Shown in pieces: positions 13,401 through 28,800 of a stretch of 64,000 bases of DNA. Made by a program: the position numbers and the translations under genes. The notes under the pieces are model-generated. The model was not told where the DNA came from, searched no databases, and saw only the letters and a program-made list of their open reading frames with translations. Positions within the stretch are counted from its first letter, which is position 1, and the number at the start of each line of letters is the position of its first letter. Source of the stretch: Bugula neritina (taxonomy: Eukaryota > Bryozoa > Gymnolaemata > Cheilostomatida > Bugulidae); NCBI GenBank assembly GCA_964035545.1, contig OZ037766.1, forward strand, positions 18,627,581-18,691,580, in the 5' to 3' direction.

Positions 13401-16400
13401 TTCAGTATGTTACAGTATATTTTAGTTTGTTACAGTAAATTTCAGTATGTTACAGTGCATTTGCAGATATTACACTATACTTCAGTGAGTTTTAGTGTCT
13501 TTCATTATGTTGCAGTATATTTCAGTATGTTGCAGTATTTTGCAATACATTTTATTATGTTACAGTGTATTTCAGTATGTTGCAGTATATTTCAGTTTGA
13601 TACAATAAATTTCAGTATGTTACAGTACATTTCCGTAAATTACACTATACTTCAGTGAGTTGTAGTATATTTCAGTATCTTGCAGTATATCTCAGTATGT
13701 TACAGTATATTTCAGTATGTTGCAGTATATTTCAGCGTGTTTGAGTATATTTCAGTATGACACAGTGCATTTCCAGATATTACGCTATACTTCAGTGAGT
13801 TTTAGTGTCTTTCAGTATGTTGCAGTATATTTCGGTATTTTGCAACATATTTCAATATGTTGCAATGTATTTCAATATGTTACAGTGTATTTCAGTATGT
13901 TGCAGTATGTTGCAATGTATTTCAGTATGTTACAGTGTATTTCAGTAGGTTTCAGTATCTTGCAGTATATTTCAGCATGTTGCAGTATATCTCAGGATGT
14001 TGCAGTATATTTCAGTATGTTACAGTGTTTTGCAGTATTTTGCAGTATATTTCAGTGTGTTACAGTATATTTTATTATGTTGCAGTATGTTGCAGTATAT
14101 TTCAGTAGTTTGCAACATATTTCAGTAGGTTACCATATATTTCGGTATGTTGCAGCATATGTCAATGTGTTGCAGTGTATTTCAATATGTTACAGTGTAT
14201 TTCAGTATGTTGCAGTATGTTGCAGTATGATGCAGCATGTTGCAGTGTATTTCTGTATGTTACAGTGTAATTCGGAATGTTGCAGTATATTTCAGTATGT
14301 TACAGTATGTTTCAGTATGTTGCAGTATATTTCAGTGGGTTATAGTATATTTCAGTATGATACAGCGTATTTCAGTATGTTACAGTGTATTTCAGTATGT
14401 TGCAGTATTTTGCAATATATTTCAGTATGTTACAGCGTATTTCAGTATGTTGCAGTATATTTCAGTATGTTACATTAAATTTCAGTATGTTACAGTACAT
14501 TGCCGTAAATTACACTATACTTCAGTGAGTTGTAGTATATTTCAGTATCTTGCAGTATATCTCAGTATGTTACCGTATATTTCAGTATGTTACAGTATAT
14601 TTCAGTGTGTTACAGTAAATTTCAGTATGTTACAGTGTATTTCAGTATGTTGCAGTATTTTGCAATATATATCAGTATGTTACAGTGTATTTCAGTATGT
14701 TGCAGTATATTTCAGTATGTTACAATAAATTTCAGTATGTTACAGTATATTTCCGTAAATCACACTATACTTCAGTGAGTTGTAGTATATTTCAGTATCT
14801 TGCAGTATATCTCAGTATGTTACAGTATATTTCAGTACGTTACAGTATATTTTAGTTTGTTACAGTAAATTTCAGTATGTTACAGTGCATTTGCAGATAT
14901 TACACTATACTTCAGTGAGTTTTAGTGTCTTTCATTATGTTGCAGTATATTTCGGTATGTTGCAGTATTTTGCAATACATTTTATTATGTTACAGTGTAT
15001 TTCAGTATGTTGCAGTATATTTCAGTTTGATACAATAAATTTCAGTATGTTACAGTACATTTCCGTAAATTACACTATACTTCAGTGAGTTGTAGTATAT
15101 TTCAGTATCTTGCAGTATATCTCAGAATGTTACAGTATATTTCAGTATGTTGCAGTATATTTCAGCGTGTTTGAGTATATTTCAGTATGACACAGTGCAT
15201 TTCCAGATATTACGCTATACTTCAGTGAGTTTTAGTGTCTTTCAGTATGTTGCAGTATATTTCGGTATTTTGCAACATATTTCAATATGTTGCAATGTAT
15301 TTCAATATGTTACAGTGTATTTCAGTATGTTGCAGTATGTTGCAATGTATTTCAGTATGTTACAGTGTATTTCAGTAGGTTTCAGTATCTTGCAGTATAT
15401 TTCAGCATGTTGCAGTATATTTCAGGATGTTGCAGTATATTTCAGTATGTTACAGTGTTTTGCAGTATTTTGCAGTATATTTCAGTGTGTTACAGTATAT
15501 TTCATTATGTTGCAGTATGTTGCAGTATATTTCAGTAGTTTGCAACATATTTCAGTAGGTTACCATATATTTCGGTATGTTGAAGCATATTTCAATGTGT
15601 TGCATTGTATTTCAATATGTTACAGTGTATTTCAGTATGTTGCTGTATGTTGCAGTGTATTTCTGTATGTTACGGTGTAGTTCAGTATGTTGCAGTATAT
15701 TTCAGTATGTTACAGTATGTTTCAGTATGTTGCAGTGTATTTCTGTGGGTTATAGTATATTCAAGTATGATACAGCATATTTCAGTATGTTACAGTGTAT
15801 TTCAGTATGTTGCAGTATTTTGCAACGCATTTCAGTATGTTACAGTGTATTTCAGTATGTTGCAGTATATTTCAGTATGTTACAATAAATTTCAGTATAT
15901 TACAGTACATTTCCGTAAATTACGCTATACTTCAGTGAGTTGTAGTATATTTCAGTATCATGCAGTATATCTCAGTATGTTACAGTATATTTCAGTATGT
16001 TACAGTATGTTTCAGTGTGTTACAGTATGTTGCAGTATATTTCAGTAGTTTGCAACATATTTCAGTAGGTCACCATATATTTCGGTATGTTGCAGCATAT
16101 TTCAATGTGTTGCAGTGTATTTCAATATGTTACAGTGTATTTCAGTATGTTGCAGTATGTTGCAGTATGATGCAGCATGTTGCAGTGTATTTCTTTATGT
16201 TACAGTGTAATTCGGAATGTTGCAGTATATTTCAGTATGTTACAGTATGTTTCAGTATGTTGCAGTATATTTCAGTGGGTTATAGTATATTTCAGTATGA
16301 TACAGCGTATTTCAGTATGTTACAGTGTATTTCAGTATGTTGCAGTATTTTGCAAAATATTTCAGTATGTTACAGCGTATTTCAGTATGTTGCAGTATTT

Positions 16401-19223
16401 TGCAATATATATCAGTATGTTACAGTGTATTTCAGTATGTTGCAGTATATTTCAGTATGTTACAATAAATTTCAGTGAGTTGTAGTACATTTCAGTATCT
16501 TGCAGTATATCTCAGTATGTTACTGTATATTTCAGTATCTTGCAGCATATCTCAATATGTTACTGTATATTTCAGTATGTTACAGTATATTTCAGTGTGT
16601 TACAGTAAATTTCAGTATGTTACAGTGCATTTGCAGATATTACGCTATACTTTAGTGAGTTTTAGTGTCTTTCAGTATGTTGCAGTATATTTCAGTATGT
16701 TGCAGTATTTTGCAATATATATCAGTATGTTACAGTGTATTTCAGTATGTTGCAGTATATTTCAGTATGTTACAATAAATTTCAGTATGTTACAGTATAT
16801 TTCCGTAAATTACTCTATACTTCAGTGAGTTGTAGTATATTTCAGTATCTTGCAGTATATCTCAGTATGTTACAGTATATTTCAGTATGTTACAGTATAT
16901 TTCAGTTTGTTACAGTAAATTTCAGTATGTTACAGTGCATTTGCAGATATTACACTATACTTCAGTGAGTTTTAGTGTCTTTCAGTATGTTGCAGTATAT
17001 TTCGGTATCTTGCAACTTATTTCAATGTGTTGCAATGTAATTCAATATGTTACAGTGTATTTCAGTATGTTACAGTGTATTTCAGTATGTTGCAGTATTT
17101 TGCAATATATATCAGTATGTTACAGTGTATTTCAGTATGTTGCAGTATATTTCAGTATGTTACAATAAATTTCAGTATGTTACAGTATATTTCCGTAAAT
17201 TACACTATACTTCAGTGAGTTGTAGTATATTTCAGTATCTTGCAGTATATCTCAGTATGTTACAGTATATTTCAGTATGTTACAGTATATTTCAGTTTGT
17301 TACAGTAAATTTCAGTATGTTACAGTGCATTTGCAGATATTACACTATACTTCAGTGAGTTTTAGTGTCTTTCATTATGTTGCAGTATATTTCAGTATGT
17401 TGCAGTATTTTGCAATACATTTTATTATGTTACAGTGTATTTCAGTATGTTGCAGTATATTTCAGTTTGATACAATAAATTTCAGTATGTTACAGTACAT
17501 TTCCGTAAATTACACTATACTTCAGTGAGTTGTAGTATATTTCAGTATCTTGCAGTATATCTCAGTATGTTACAGTATATTTCAGTATGTTGCAGTATAT
17601 TTCAGCGTGTTTGAGTATATTTCAGTATGACACAGTGCATTTCCAGATATTACGCTATACTTCAGTGAGTTTTAGTCTCTTTCAGTAGGTTGCAGTATAT
17701 TTCGGTATTTTGCAACATATTTCAATATGTTGCAATGTATTTCAATATGTTACAGTGTATTTCAGTATGTTGCAGTATGTTGCAATGTATTTCAGTATGT
17801 TACAGTGTATTTCAGTAGGTTTCAGTATCTTGCAGTATATTTCAGCATGTTGCAGTATATTTCAGGATGTTGCAGTATATTTCAGTATATTACAGTGTTT
17901 TGCAGTATTTTGCAGTATATTTCAGTGTGTTACAGTATATTTCATTATGTTGCAGTATGTTGCAGTATATTTCAGTAGTTTGCAACATATTTCAGTAGGT
18001 TACCATATATTTCGGTATGTTGCAGCATATTTCAATGTGTTGCAGTGTATTTCAATATGTTACAGTGTATTTCAGTATGTTGCTGTATGTTGCAGTGTAT
18101 TTCTGTATGTTACGGTGTAGTTCAGTATGTTGCAGTATATTTCAGTATGTTACAGTATGTTTCAGTATGTTGCAGTGTATTTCCGTGGGTTATAGTATAT
18201 TCAAGTATGATACAGCATATTTCAGTATGTTACAGTGTATTTCAGTATGTTGCAGTATTTTGCAACGCATTTCAGTATGTTACAGTGTATTTCAGTATGT
18301 TGCAGTATATTTCAGTATGTTACAATAAATTTCAGTATATTACAGTACATTTCCGTAAATTACGCTATACTTCAGTGAGTTGTAGTATATTTCAGTATCA
18401 TGCAGTATATCTCAGTATGTTACAGTATATTTCAGTATGTTACAGTATGTTTCAGTGTGTTACAGTATGTTGCAGTATATTTCAGTAGTTTGCAACATAT
18501 TTCAGTAGGTCACCATATATTTCGGTATGTTGCAGCATATTTCAATGTGTTGCAGTGTATTTCAATATGTTACAGTGTATTTCAGTATGTTGCAGTATGT
18601 TGCAGTATGATGCAGCATGTTGCAGTGTATTTCTTTATGTTACAGTGTAATTCGGAATGTTGCAGTATATTTCAGTATGTTACAGTATGTTTCAGTATGT
18701 TGCAGTATATTTCAGTGGGTTATAGTATATTTCAGTATGATACAGCGTATTTCAGTATGTTACAGTGTATTTCAGTATGTTGCAGTATTTTGCAATATAT
18801 TTCAGTATGTTACAGCGTATTTCAGTATGTTGCAGTATATTTCAGTATGTTACAATAAATTTCAGTATGTTACAGTACATTGCCGTAAATGACACTATAC
18901 TTCAGTGAGTTGTAGTATATTTCAGTATCTTGCAGTATATCTCAGTATGTTACTGTATATTTCAGTATGTTACAGTATATTTTAGTTTGTTACAGTAAAT
19001 TTCAGTATGTTACAGTGCATTTGCAGATATTACACTATACTTCAGTGAGTTTTAGTGTCTTTCATTATGTTGCAGTATATTTCAGTATGTTGCAGTATTT
19101 TGCAATACATTTTATTATGTTACAGTGTATTTCAGTATGTTGCAGTATATTTCAGTTTGATACAATAAATTTCAGTATGTTACAGTACATTTCCGTAAAT
19201 TACACTATACTTCAGTGAGTTGT
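10414..19223. repeat. 8.81 kb higher-order repeat, copy 2
   Basis: Tandem partner of 1604-10413. Matching at the 8810 bp lag stops at 19224, where G replaces the A seen at 10414 (TGTGGTATAT against TGTAGTATAT), and more differences follow. Near-identity over 8.8 kb indicates a very recent tandem duplication or ongoing gene conversion. An assembly duplication is the alternative. Confidence 0.9.
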
Positions 19224-20944
19224 GGTATATTTCAGTATCTTGCAGTATATCTCAGTATGTTACAGTATATTTCAGTATGTTGCAGTATATTTCAGCGTGT
19301 TTGAGTATATTTCAGTATGACACAGTGCATTTCCAGATGTTACGCTATACTTCAGTGAGTTTTAGTGTCTTTCAGTATGTTGCAGTATATTTCGGTATTT
19401 TGCAACATATTTCAATATGTTGCAATGTATTTCAATATGTTACAGTGTATTTCAGTATGTTGCAGTATGTTGCAATGTATTTCAGTATGTTACAGTGTAT
19501 TTCAGTAGGTTTCAGTATCTTGCAGTATATTTCAGCATGTTGCAGTATATCTCAGGATGTTGCAGTATATTTCAGTATGTTACAGTGTTTTGCAGTATTT
19601 TGCAGTATATTTCAGTGTGTTACAGTATATTTCATTATGTTGCAGTATGTTGCAGTATATTTCAGTAGTTTGCAACATATTTCAGTAGGTTACCATATAT
19701 TTCGGTATGTTGCAGCATATTTCAATGTGTTGCAGTGTATTTCAATATGTTACAGTGTATTTCAGTATGTTGCAGTATGTTGCAGTATGATGCAGCATGT
19801 TGCAGTGTATTTCTGTATGTTACAGTGTAATTCGGAATGTTGCAGTATATTTCAGTATGTTACAGTATGTTTCAGTATGTTGCAGTATATTTCAGTGGGT
19901 TATAGTATATTTCAGTATGATACAGCGTATTTCAGTATGTTACAGTGTATTTCAGTATGTTGCAGTATTTTGCAATATATTTCAGTATGTTACAGCGTAT
20001 TTCAGTATGTTGCAGTATATTTCAGTATGTTACAATAAATTTCAGTATCTTACAGTACATTGCCGTAAATTACACTATACTTCAGTGAGTTGTAGTATAT
20101 TTCAGTATCTTGCAGTATATCTCAGTATGTTACTGTATATTTCAGTATGTTACAGTATATTTCAGTGTGTTACAGTAAATTTCAGTATGTTACGGTGCAT
20201 TTGCAGATACTACACTATACTTTAGTGAGTTTTAGTGTCTTTCAGTATGTTGCAGTATATTTCAGTATGTTGCAGTATTTTGCAATATGTATCAGTATGT
20301 TACAGTGTATTTCAGTATGTTGCGGTATATTTCAGTATGTTACAATAAATTTCAGTATGTTACAGTATATTTCCGTAAATTACTCTATACTTCAGTGAGT
20401 TGTAGTATATTTCAGTATCTTGCAGTATATCTCAGTATGTTACAGTATATTTCAGTATGTTACAGTATATTTCAGTTTGTTACAGTAAATTTCAGTATGT
20501 TACAGTGCATTTGCAGATATTACACTATACTTCAGTGAGTTTTAGTGTCTTTCAGTATGTTGCAGTATATTTCGGTATCTTGCAACTTATTTCAATGTGT
20601 TGCAATGTAATTCAATATGTTACAGTGTATTTCAGTATGTTACAGTGTATTTCAGTATGTTGCAGCATTTTGCAATATATATCAGTATGTTACAGTGTAT
20701 TTCAGTATGTTGCAGTATATTTCAGTATGTTACAATAAATTTCAGTATGTTACAGTATATTTCAGTAAATTACACTATACTTCAGTGAGTTGTAGTATAT
20801 TTCAGTATCTTGCAGTATATCTCAGTATGTTACAGTATATTTCAGTATGTTACAGTATATTTCAGTTTGTTACAGTAAATTTCAGTATGTTACAGTGCAT
20901 TTGCAGATATTACACTATACTTCAGTGAGTTTTAGTGTCTTTCA
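16985..20944. repeat. 3.96 kb higher-order repeat, copy 1
   Basis: Matches 20945-24904 at a lag of 3960 bp. By eye the match extends from about 16815 to 20944. The one internal difference I noticed is C at 20293 against T at 24253. The unit overlaps the end of the second 8.81 kb copy, so the duplications are nested and happened at different times. Confidence 0.85.
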
Positions 20945-23900
20945 GTATGTTGCAGTATATTTCGGTATCTTGCAACTTATTTCAATGTGTTGCAATGTAA
21001 TTCAATATGTTACAGTGTATTTCAGTATGTTACAGTGTATTTCAGTATGTTGCAGTATTTTGCAATATATATCAGTATGTTACAGTGTATTTCAGTATGT
21101 TGCAGTATATTTCAGTATGTTACAATAAATTTCAGTATGTTACAGTATATTTCCGTAAATTACACTATACTTCAGTGAGTTGTAGTATATTTCAGTATCT
21201 TGCAGTATATCTCAGTATGTTACAGTATATTTCAGTATGTTACAGTATATTTCAGTTTGTTACAGTAAATTTCAGTATGTTACAGTGCATTTGCAGATAT
21301 TACACTATACTTCAGTGAGTTTTAGTGTCTTTCATTATGTTGCAGTATATTTCAGTATGTTGCAGTATTTTGCAATACATTTTATTATGTTACAGTGTAT
21401 TTCAGTATGTTGCAGTATATTTCAGTTTGATACAATAAATTTCAGTATGTTACAGTACATTTCCGTAAATTACACTATACTTCAGTGAGTTGTAGTATAT
21501 TTCAGTATCTTGCAGTATATCTCAGTATGTTACAGTATATTTCAGTATGTTGCAGTATATTTCAGCGTGTTTGAGTATATTTCAGTATGACACAGTGCAT
21601 TTCCAGATATTACGCTATACTTCAGTGAGTTTTAGTCTCTTTCAGTAGGTTGCAGTATATTTCGGTATTTTGCAACATATTTCAATATGTTGCAATGTAT
21701 TTCAATATGTTACAGTGTATTTCAGTATGTTGCAGTATGTTGCAATGTATTTCAGTATGTTACAGTGTATTTCAGTAGGTTTCAGTATCTTGCAGTATAT
21801 TTCAGCATGTTGCAGTATATTTCAGGATGTTGCAGTATATTTCAGTATATTACAGTGTTTTGCAGTATTTTGCAGTATATTTCAGTGTGTTACAGTATAT
21901 TTCATTATGTTGCAGTATGTTGCAGTATATTTCAGTAGTTTGCAACATATTTCAGTAGGTTACCATATATTTCGGTATGTTGCAGCATATTTCAATGTGT
22001 TGCAGTGTATTTCAATATGTTACAGTGTATTTCAGTATGTTGCTGTATGTTGCAGTGTATTTCTGTATGTTACGGTGTAGTTCAGTATGTTGCAGTATAT
22101 TTCAGTATGTTACAGTATGTTTCAGTATGTTGCAGTGTATTTCCGTGGGTTATAGTATATTCAAGTATGATACAGCATATTTCAGTATGTTACAGTGTAT
22201 TTCAGTATGTTGCAGTATTTTGCAACGCATTTCAGTATGTTACAGTGTATTTCAGTATGTTGCAGTATATTTCAGTATGTTACAATAAATTTCAGTATAT
22301 TACAGTACATTTCCGTAAATTACGCTATACTTCAGTGAGTTGTAGTATATTTCAGTATCATGCAGTATATCTCAGTATGTTACAGTATATTTCAGTATGT
22401 TACAGTATGTTTCAGTGTGTTACAGTATGTTGCAGTATATTTCAGTAGTTTGCAACATATTTCAGTAGGTCACCATATATTTCGGTATGTTGCAGCATAT
22501 TTCAATGTGTTGCAGTGTATTTCAATATGTTACAGTGTATTTCAGTATGTTGCAGTATGTTGCAGTATGATGCAGCATGTTGCAGTGTATTTCTTTATGT
22601 TACAGTGTAATTCGGAATGTTGCAGTATATTTCAGTATGTTACAGTATGTTTCAGTATGTTGCAGTATATTTCAGTGGGTTATAGTATATTTCAGTATGA
22701 TACAGCGTATTTCAGTATGTTACAGTGTATTTCAGTATGTTGCAGTATTTTGCAATATATTTCAGTATGTTACAGCGTATTTCAGTATGTTGCAGTATAT
22801 TTCAGTATGTTACAATAAATTTCAGTATGTTACAGTACATTGCCGTAAATGACACTATACTTCAGTGAGTTGTAGTATATTTCAGTATCTTGCAGTATAT
22901 CTCAGTATGTTACTGTATATTTCAGTATGTTACAGTATATTTTAGTTTGTTACAGTAAATTTCAGTATGTTACAGTGCATTTGCAGATATTACACTATAC
23001 TTCAGTGAGTTTTAGTGTCTTTCATTATGTTGCAGTATATTTCAGTATGTTGCAGTATTTTGCAATACATTTTATTATGTTACAGTGTATTTCAGTATGT
23101 TGCAGTATATTTCAGTTTGATACAATAAATTTCAGTATGTTACAGTACATTTCCGTAAATTACACTATACTTCAGTGAGTTGTGGTATATTTCAGTATCT
23201 TGCAGTATATCTCAGTATGTTACAGTATATTTCAGTATGTTGCAGTATATTTCAGCGTGTTTGAGTATATTTCAGTATGACACAGTGCATTTCCAGATGT
23301 TACGCTATACTTCAGTGAGTTTTAGTGTCTTTCAGTATGTTGCAGTATATTTCGGTATTTTGCAACATATTTCAATATGTTGCAATGTATTTCAATATGT
23401 TACAGTGTATTTCAGTATGTTGCAGTATGTTGCAATGTATTTCAGTATGTTACAGTGTATTTCAGTAGGTTTCAGTATCTTGCAGTATATTTCAGCATGT
23501 TGCAGTATATCTCAGGATGTTGCAGTATATTTCAGTATGTTACAGTGTTTTGCAGTATTTTGCAGTATATTTCAGTGTGTTACAGTATATTTCATTATGT
23601 TGCAGTATGTTGCAGTATATTTCAGTAGTTTGCAACATATTTCAGTAGGTTACCATATATTTCGGTATGTTGCAGCATATTTCAATGTGTTGCAGTGTAT
23701 TTCAATATGTTACAGTGTATTTCAGTATGTTGCAGTATGTTGCAGTATGATGCAGCATGTTGCAGTGTATTTCTGTATGTTACAGTGTAATTCGGAATGT
23801 TGCAGTATATTTCAGTATGTTACAGTATGTTTCAGTATGTTGCAGTATATTTCAGTGGGTTATAGTATATTTCAGTATGATACAGCGTATTTCAGTATGT

Positions 23901-24904
23901 TACAGTGTATTTCAGTATGTTGCAGTATTTTGCAATATATTTCAGTATGTTACAGCGTATTTCAGTATGTTGCAGTATATTTCAGTATGTTACAATAAAT
24001 TTCAGTATCTTACAGTACATTGCCGTAAATTACACTATACTTCAGTGAGTTGTAGTATATTTCAGTATCTTGCAGTATATCTCAGTATGTTACTGTATAT
24101 TTCAGTATGTTACAGTATATTTCAGTGTGTTACAGTAAATTTCAGTATGTTACGGTGCATTTGCAGATACTACACTATACTTTAGTGAGTTTTAGTGTCT
24201 TTCAGTATGTTGCAGTATATTTCAGTATGTTGCAGTATTTTGCAATATGTATTAGTATGTTACAGTGTATTTCAGTATGTTGCGGTATATTTCAGTATGT
24301 TACAATAAATTTCAGTATGTTACAGTATATTTCCGTAAATTACTCTATACTTCAGTGAGTTGTAGTATATTTCAGTATCTTGCAGTATATCTCAGTATGT
24401 TACAGTATATTTCAGTATGTTACAGTATATTTCAGTTTGTTACAGTAAATTTCAGTATGTTACAGTGCATTTGCAGATATTACACTATACTTCAGTGAGT
24501 TTTAGTGTCTTTCAGTATGTTGCAGTATATTTCGGTATCTTGCAACTTATTTCAATGTGTTGCAATGTAATTCAATATGTTACAGTGTATTTCAGTATGT
24601 TACAGTGTATTTCAGTATGTTGCAGCATTTTGCAATATATATCAGTATGTTACAGTGTATTTCAGTATGTTGCAGTATATTTCAGTATGTTACAATAAAT
24701 TTCAGTATGTTACAGTATATTTCAGTAAATTACACTATACTTCAGTGAGTTGTAGTATATTTCAGTATCTTGCAGTATATCTCAGTATGTTACAGTATAT
24801 TTCAGTATGTTACAGTATATTTCAGTTTGTTACAGTAAATTTCAGTATGTTACAGTGCATTTGCAGATATTACACTATACTTCAGTGAGTTTTAGTGTCT
24901 TTCA
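20945..24904. repeat. 3.96 kb higher-order repeat, copy 2
   Basis: Tandem partner of 16985-20944. Matching ends at 24905, where T (TTCATTATGT) replaces the G of TTCAGTATGT at 20945 and a different module follows. Confidence 0.85.
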
Positions 24905-25884
24905 TTATGTTGCAGTATATTTCAGTATGTTGCAGTATTTTGCAATACATTTTATTATGTTACAGTGTATTTCAGTATGTTGCAGTATATTTCAGTTTGA
25001 TACAATAAATTTCAGTATGTTACAGTACATTTCCGTAAATTACACTATACTTCAGTGAGTTGTAGTATATTTCAGTATCTTGCAGTATATCTCAGTATGT
25101 TACAGTATATTTCAGTATGTTGCAGTATATTTCAGCGTGTTTGAGTATATTTCAGTATGACACAGTGCATTTCCAGATATTACGTTATATTTCAGTGAGT
25201 TTTAGTGTCTTTCAGTATGTTGCAGTATATTTCGGTATTTTGCAACATATTTCAATATGTTGCAATGTATTTCAATATGTTACAGTGTATTTCAGTATGT
25301 TGCAGTATGTTGCAATGTATTTCAGTATGTTACAGTGTAATTCAGTAGGTTTCAGTATCTTGCAGTATATTTCAGCATGTTGCAGTATATTTCAGGATGT
25401 TGCAGTATATTTCAGTATGTTACAGTGTTTTGCAGTATTTTGCAGTATATTTCAGTGTGTTAAAGTATATTTCATTATGTTGCAGTATGTTGCAGTATAT
25501 TTCAGTAGTTCGCAACATATTTCAGTAGGTTACCATATATTTCGGTATGTTGCAGCATATTTCAAGATGTTGCAGTGTATTTCAATATGTTACAGTGTAT
25601 TTCAGTATGTTGCAGTATGTTCCATTATGCTGCAGTGTATTTCTGTATGTTACAGTGTAATTCAGTATCATGCAGTATATCTCAGTATGTTACAGTATAT
25701 TTCAGTATGTTACAGTATGTTTCAGTGTGTTACACTATGTTGCAGTATATTTCAGTAGTTTGCAACATATTTCAGTAGGTTACCATACATTTCGGTATGT
25801 TGCAGCATATTTCAATGTGTTGCAGTGTATTTCAATATGTTACAGTGTATTTCAGTATGTTGCAGTATGTTGCAGTATGATGCA
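23755..25884. repeat. 2.13 kb higher-order repeat, copy 1
   Basis: Matches 25885-28014 at a lag of 2130 bp with few substitutions, for example G at 25207 in TTTAGTGTCT against C in TTTAGTCTCT. It overlaps the second 3.96 kb copy. Boundaries are approximate. Confidence 0.75.
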
Positions 25885-28800
25885 GCATGTTGCAGTGTAT
25901 TTCTGTATGTTACAGTGTAATTCGGAATGTTGCAGTATATTTCAGTATGTTACAGTATGTTTCAGTATGTTGCAGTATATTTCAGTGGGTTATAGTATAT
26001 TTCAGTATGATACAGCGTATTTCAGTATGTTACAGTGTATTTCAGTATGTTGCAGTATTTTGCAATATATTTCAGTATGTTACAGCGTATTTCAGTATGT
26101 TGCAGTATATTTCAGTATGTTACAATAAATTTCAGTATCTTACAGTACATTGCCGTAAATTACACTATACTTCAGTGAGTTGTAGTATATTTCAGTATCT
26201 TGCAGTATATCTCAGTATGTTACTGTATATTTCAGTATGTTACAGTATATTTCAGTGTGTTACAGTAAATTTCAGTATGTTACGGTGCATTTGCAGATAC
26301 TACACTATACTTTAGTGAGTTTTAGTGTCTTTCAGTATGTTGCAGTATATTTCAGTATGTTGCAGTATTTTGCAATATGTATCAGTATGTTACAGTGTAT
26401 TTCAGTATGTTGCGGTATATTTCAGTATGTTACAATAAATTTCAGTATGTTACAGTATATTTCCGTAAATTACTCTATACTTCAGTGAGTTGTAGTATAT
26501 TTCAGTATCTTGCAGTATATCTCAGTATGTTACAGTATATTTCAGTATGTTACAGTATATTTCAGTTTGTTACAGTAAATTTCAGTATGTTACAGTGCAT
26601 TTGCAGATATTACACTATACTTCAGTGAGTTTTAGTGTCTTTCAGTATGTTGCAGTATATTTCGGTATCTTGCAACTTATTTCAATGTGTTGCAATGTAA
26701 TTCAATATGTTACAGTGTATTTCAGTATGTTACAGTGTATTTCAGTATGTTGCAGCATTTTGCAATATATATCAGTATGTTACAGTGTATTTCAGTATGT
26801 TGCAGTATATTTCAGTATGTTACAATAAATTTCAGTATGTTACAGTATATTTCAGTAAATTACACTATACTTCAGTGAGTTGTAGTATATTTCAGTATCT
26901 TGCAGTATATCTCAGTATGTTACAGTATATTTCAGTATGTTACAGTATATTTCAGTTTGTTACAGTAAATTTCAGTATGTTACAGTGCATTTGCAGATAT
27001 TACACTATACTTCAGTGAGTTTTAGTGTCTTTCATTATGTTGCAGTATATTTCAGTATGTTGCAGTATTTTGCAATACATTTTATTATGTTACAGTGTAT
27101 TTCAGTATGTTGCAGTATATTTCAGTTTGATACAATAAATTTCAGTATGTTACAGTACATTTCCGTAAATTACACTATACTTCAGTGAGTTGTAGTATAT
27201 TTCAGTATCTTGCAGTATATCTCAGTATGTTACAGTATATTTCAGTATGTTGCAGTATATTTCAGCGTGTTTGAGTATATTTCAGTATGACACAGTGCAT
27301 TTCCAGATATTACGTTATATTTCAGTGAGTTTTAGTCTCTTTCAGTATGTTGCAGTATATTTCGGTATTTTGCAACATATTTCAATATGTTGCAATGTAT
27401 TTCAATATGTTACAGTGTATTTCAGTATGTTGCAGTATGTTGCAATGTATTTCAGTATGTTACAGTGTAATTCAGTAGGTTTCAGTATCTTGCAGTATAT
27501 TTCAGCATGTTGCAGTATATTTCAGGATGTTGCAGTATATTTCAGTATGTTACAGTGTTTTGCAGTATTTTGCAGTATATTTCAGTGTGTTAAAGTATAT
27601 TTCATTATGTTGCAGTATGTTGCAGTATATTTCAGTAGTTCGCAACATATTTCAGTAGGTTACCATATATTTCGGTATGTTGCAGCATATTTCAAGATGT
27701 TGCAGTGTATTTCAATATGTTACAGTGTATTTCAGTATGTTGCAGTATGTTCCATTATGCTGCAGTGTATTTCTGTATGTTACAGTGTAATTCAGTATCA
27801 TGCAGTATATCTCAGTATGTTACAGTATATTTCAGTATGTTACAGTATGTTTCAGTGTGTTACACTATGTTGCAGTATATTTCAGTAGTTTGCAACATAT
27901 TTCAGTAGGTTACCATACATTTCGGTATGTTGCAGCATATTTCAATGTGTTGCAGTGTATTTCAATATGTTACAGTGTATTTCAGTATGTTGCAGTATGT
28001 TGCAGTATGATGCAACATGTTGCAGTGTATTTCTTTATGTTACAGTGTAATTCGGAATGTTGCAGTATATTTCAGTATGTTACAGTATGTTCCAGTATGT
28101 TGCAGTATATTTCAGTGGGTTATAGTATATTTCAGTATGATACAGCGTATTTCAGTATGTTACAGTGTATTTCAGTATGTTGCAGTATTTTGCAATATAT
28201 TTCAGTATGTTACAGCGTATTTCAGTATGTTGCAGTATATTTCAGTATGTTACAATAAATTTCAGTATGTTACAGTACATTGCCGTAAATTACACTATAC
28301 TTCAGTGAGTTGTAGTATATTTCAGTATCTTGCAGTATATCTCAGTATGTTACTGTATATTTCAGTATGTTACAGTATATTTCAGTGTGTTACAGTAAAT
28401 TTCAGTATGTTACAGTGCATTTGCAGATATTACACTATACTTTAGTGAGTTTTAGTGTCTTTCAGTATGTTGCAGTATATTTCGGTATCTTGCAACTTAT
28501 TTCAATGTGTTGCAATGTAATTCAATATGTTACAGTGTATTTCAGTATGTTACAGTGTATTTCAGTATGTTGCAGTATTTTGCAATATATATCAGTATGT
28601 TACAGTGTATTTCAGTATGTTGCAGTATATTTCAGTATGTTACAATAAATTTCAGTATGTTACAGTATATTTCCGTAAATTACACTATACTTCAGTGAGT
28701 TGTAGTATATTTCAGTATCTTGCAGTATATCTCAGTATGTTACAGTATATTTCAGTATGTTACAGTATATTTTAGTTTGTTACAGTAAATTTCAGTATGT

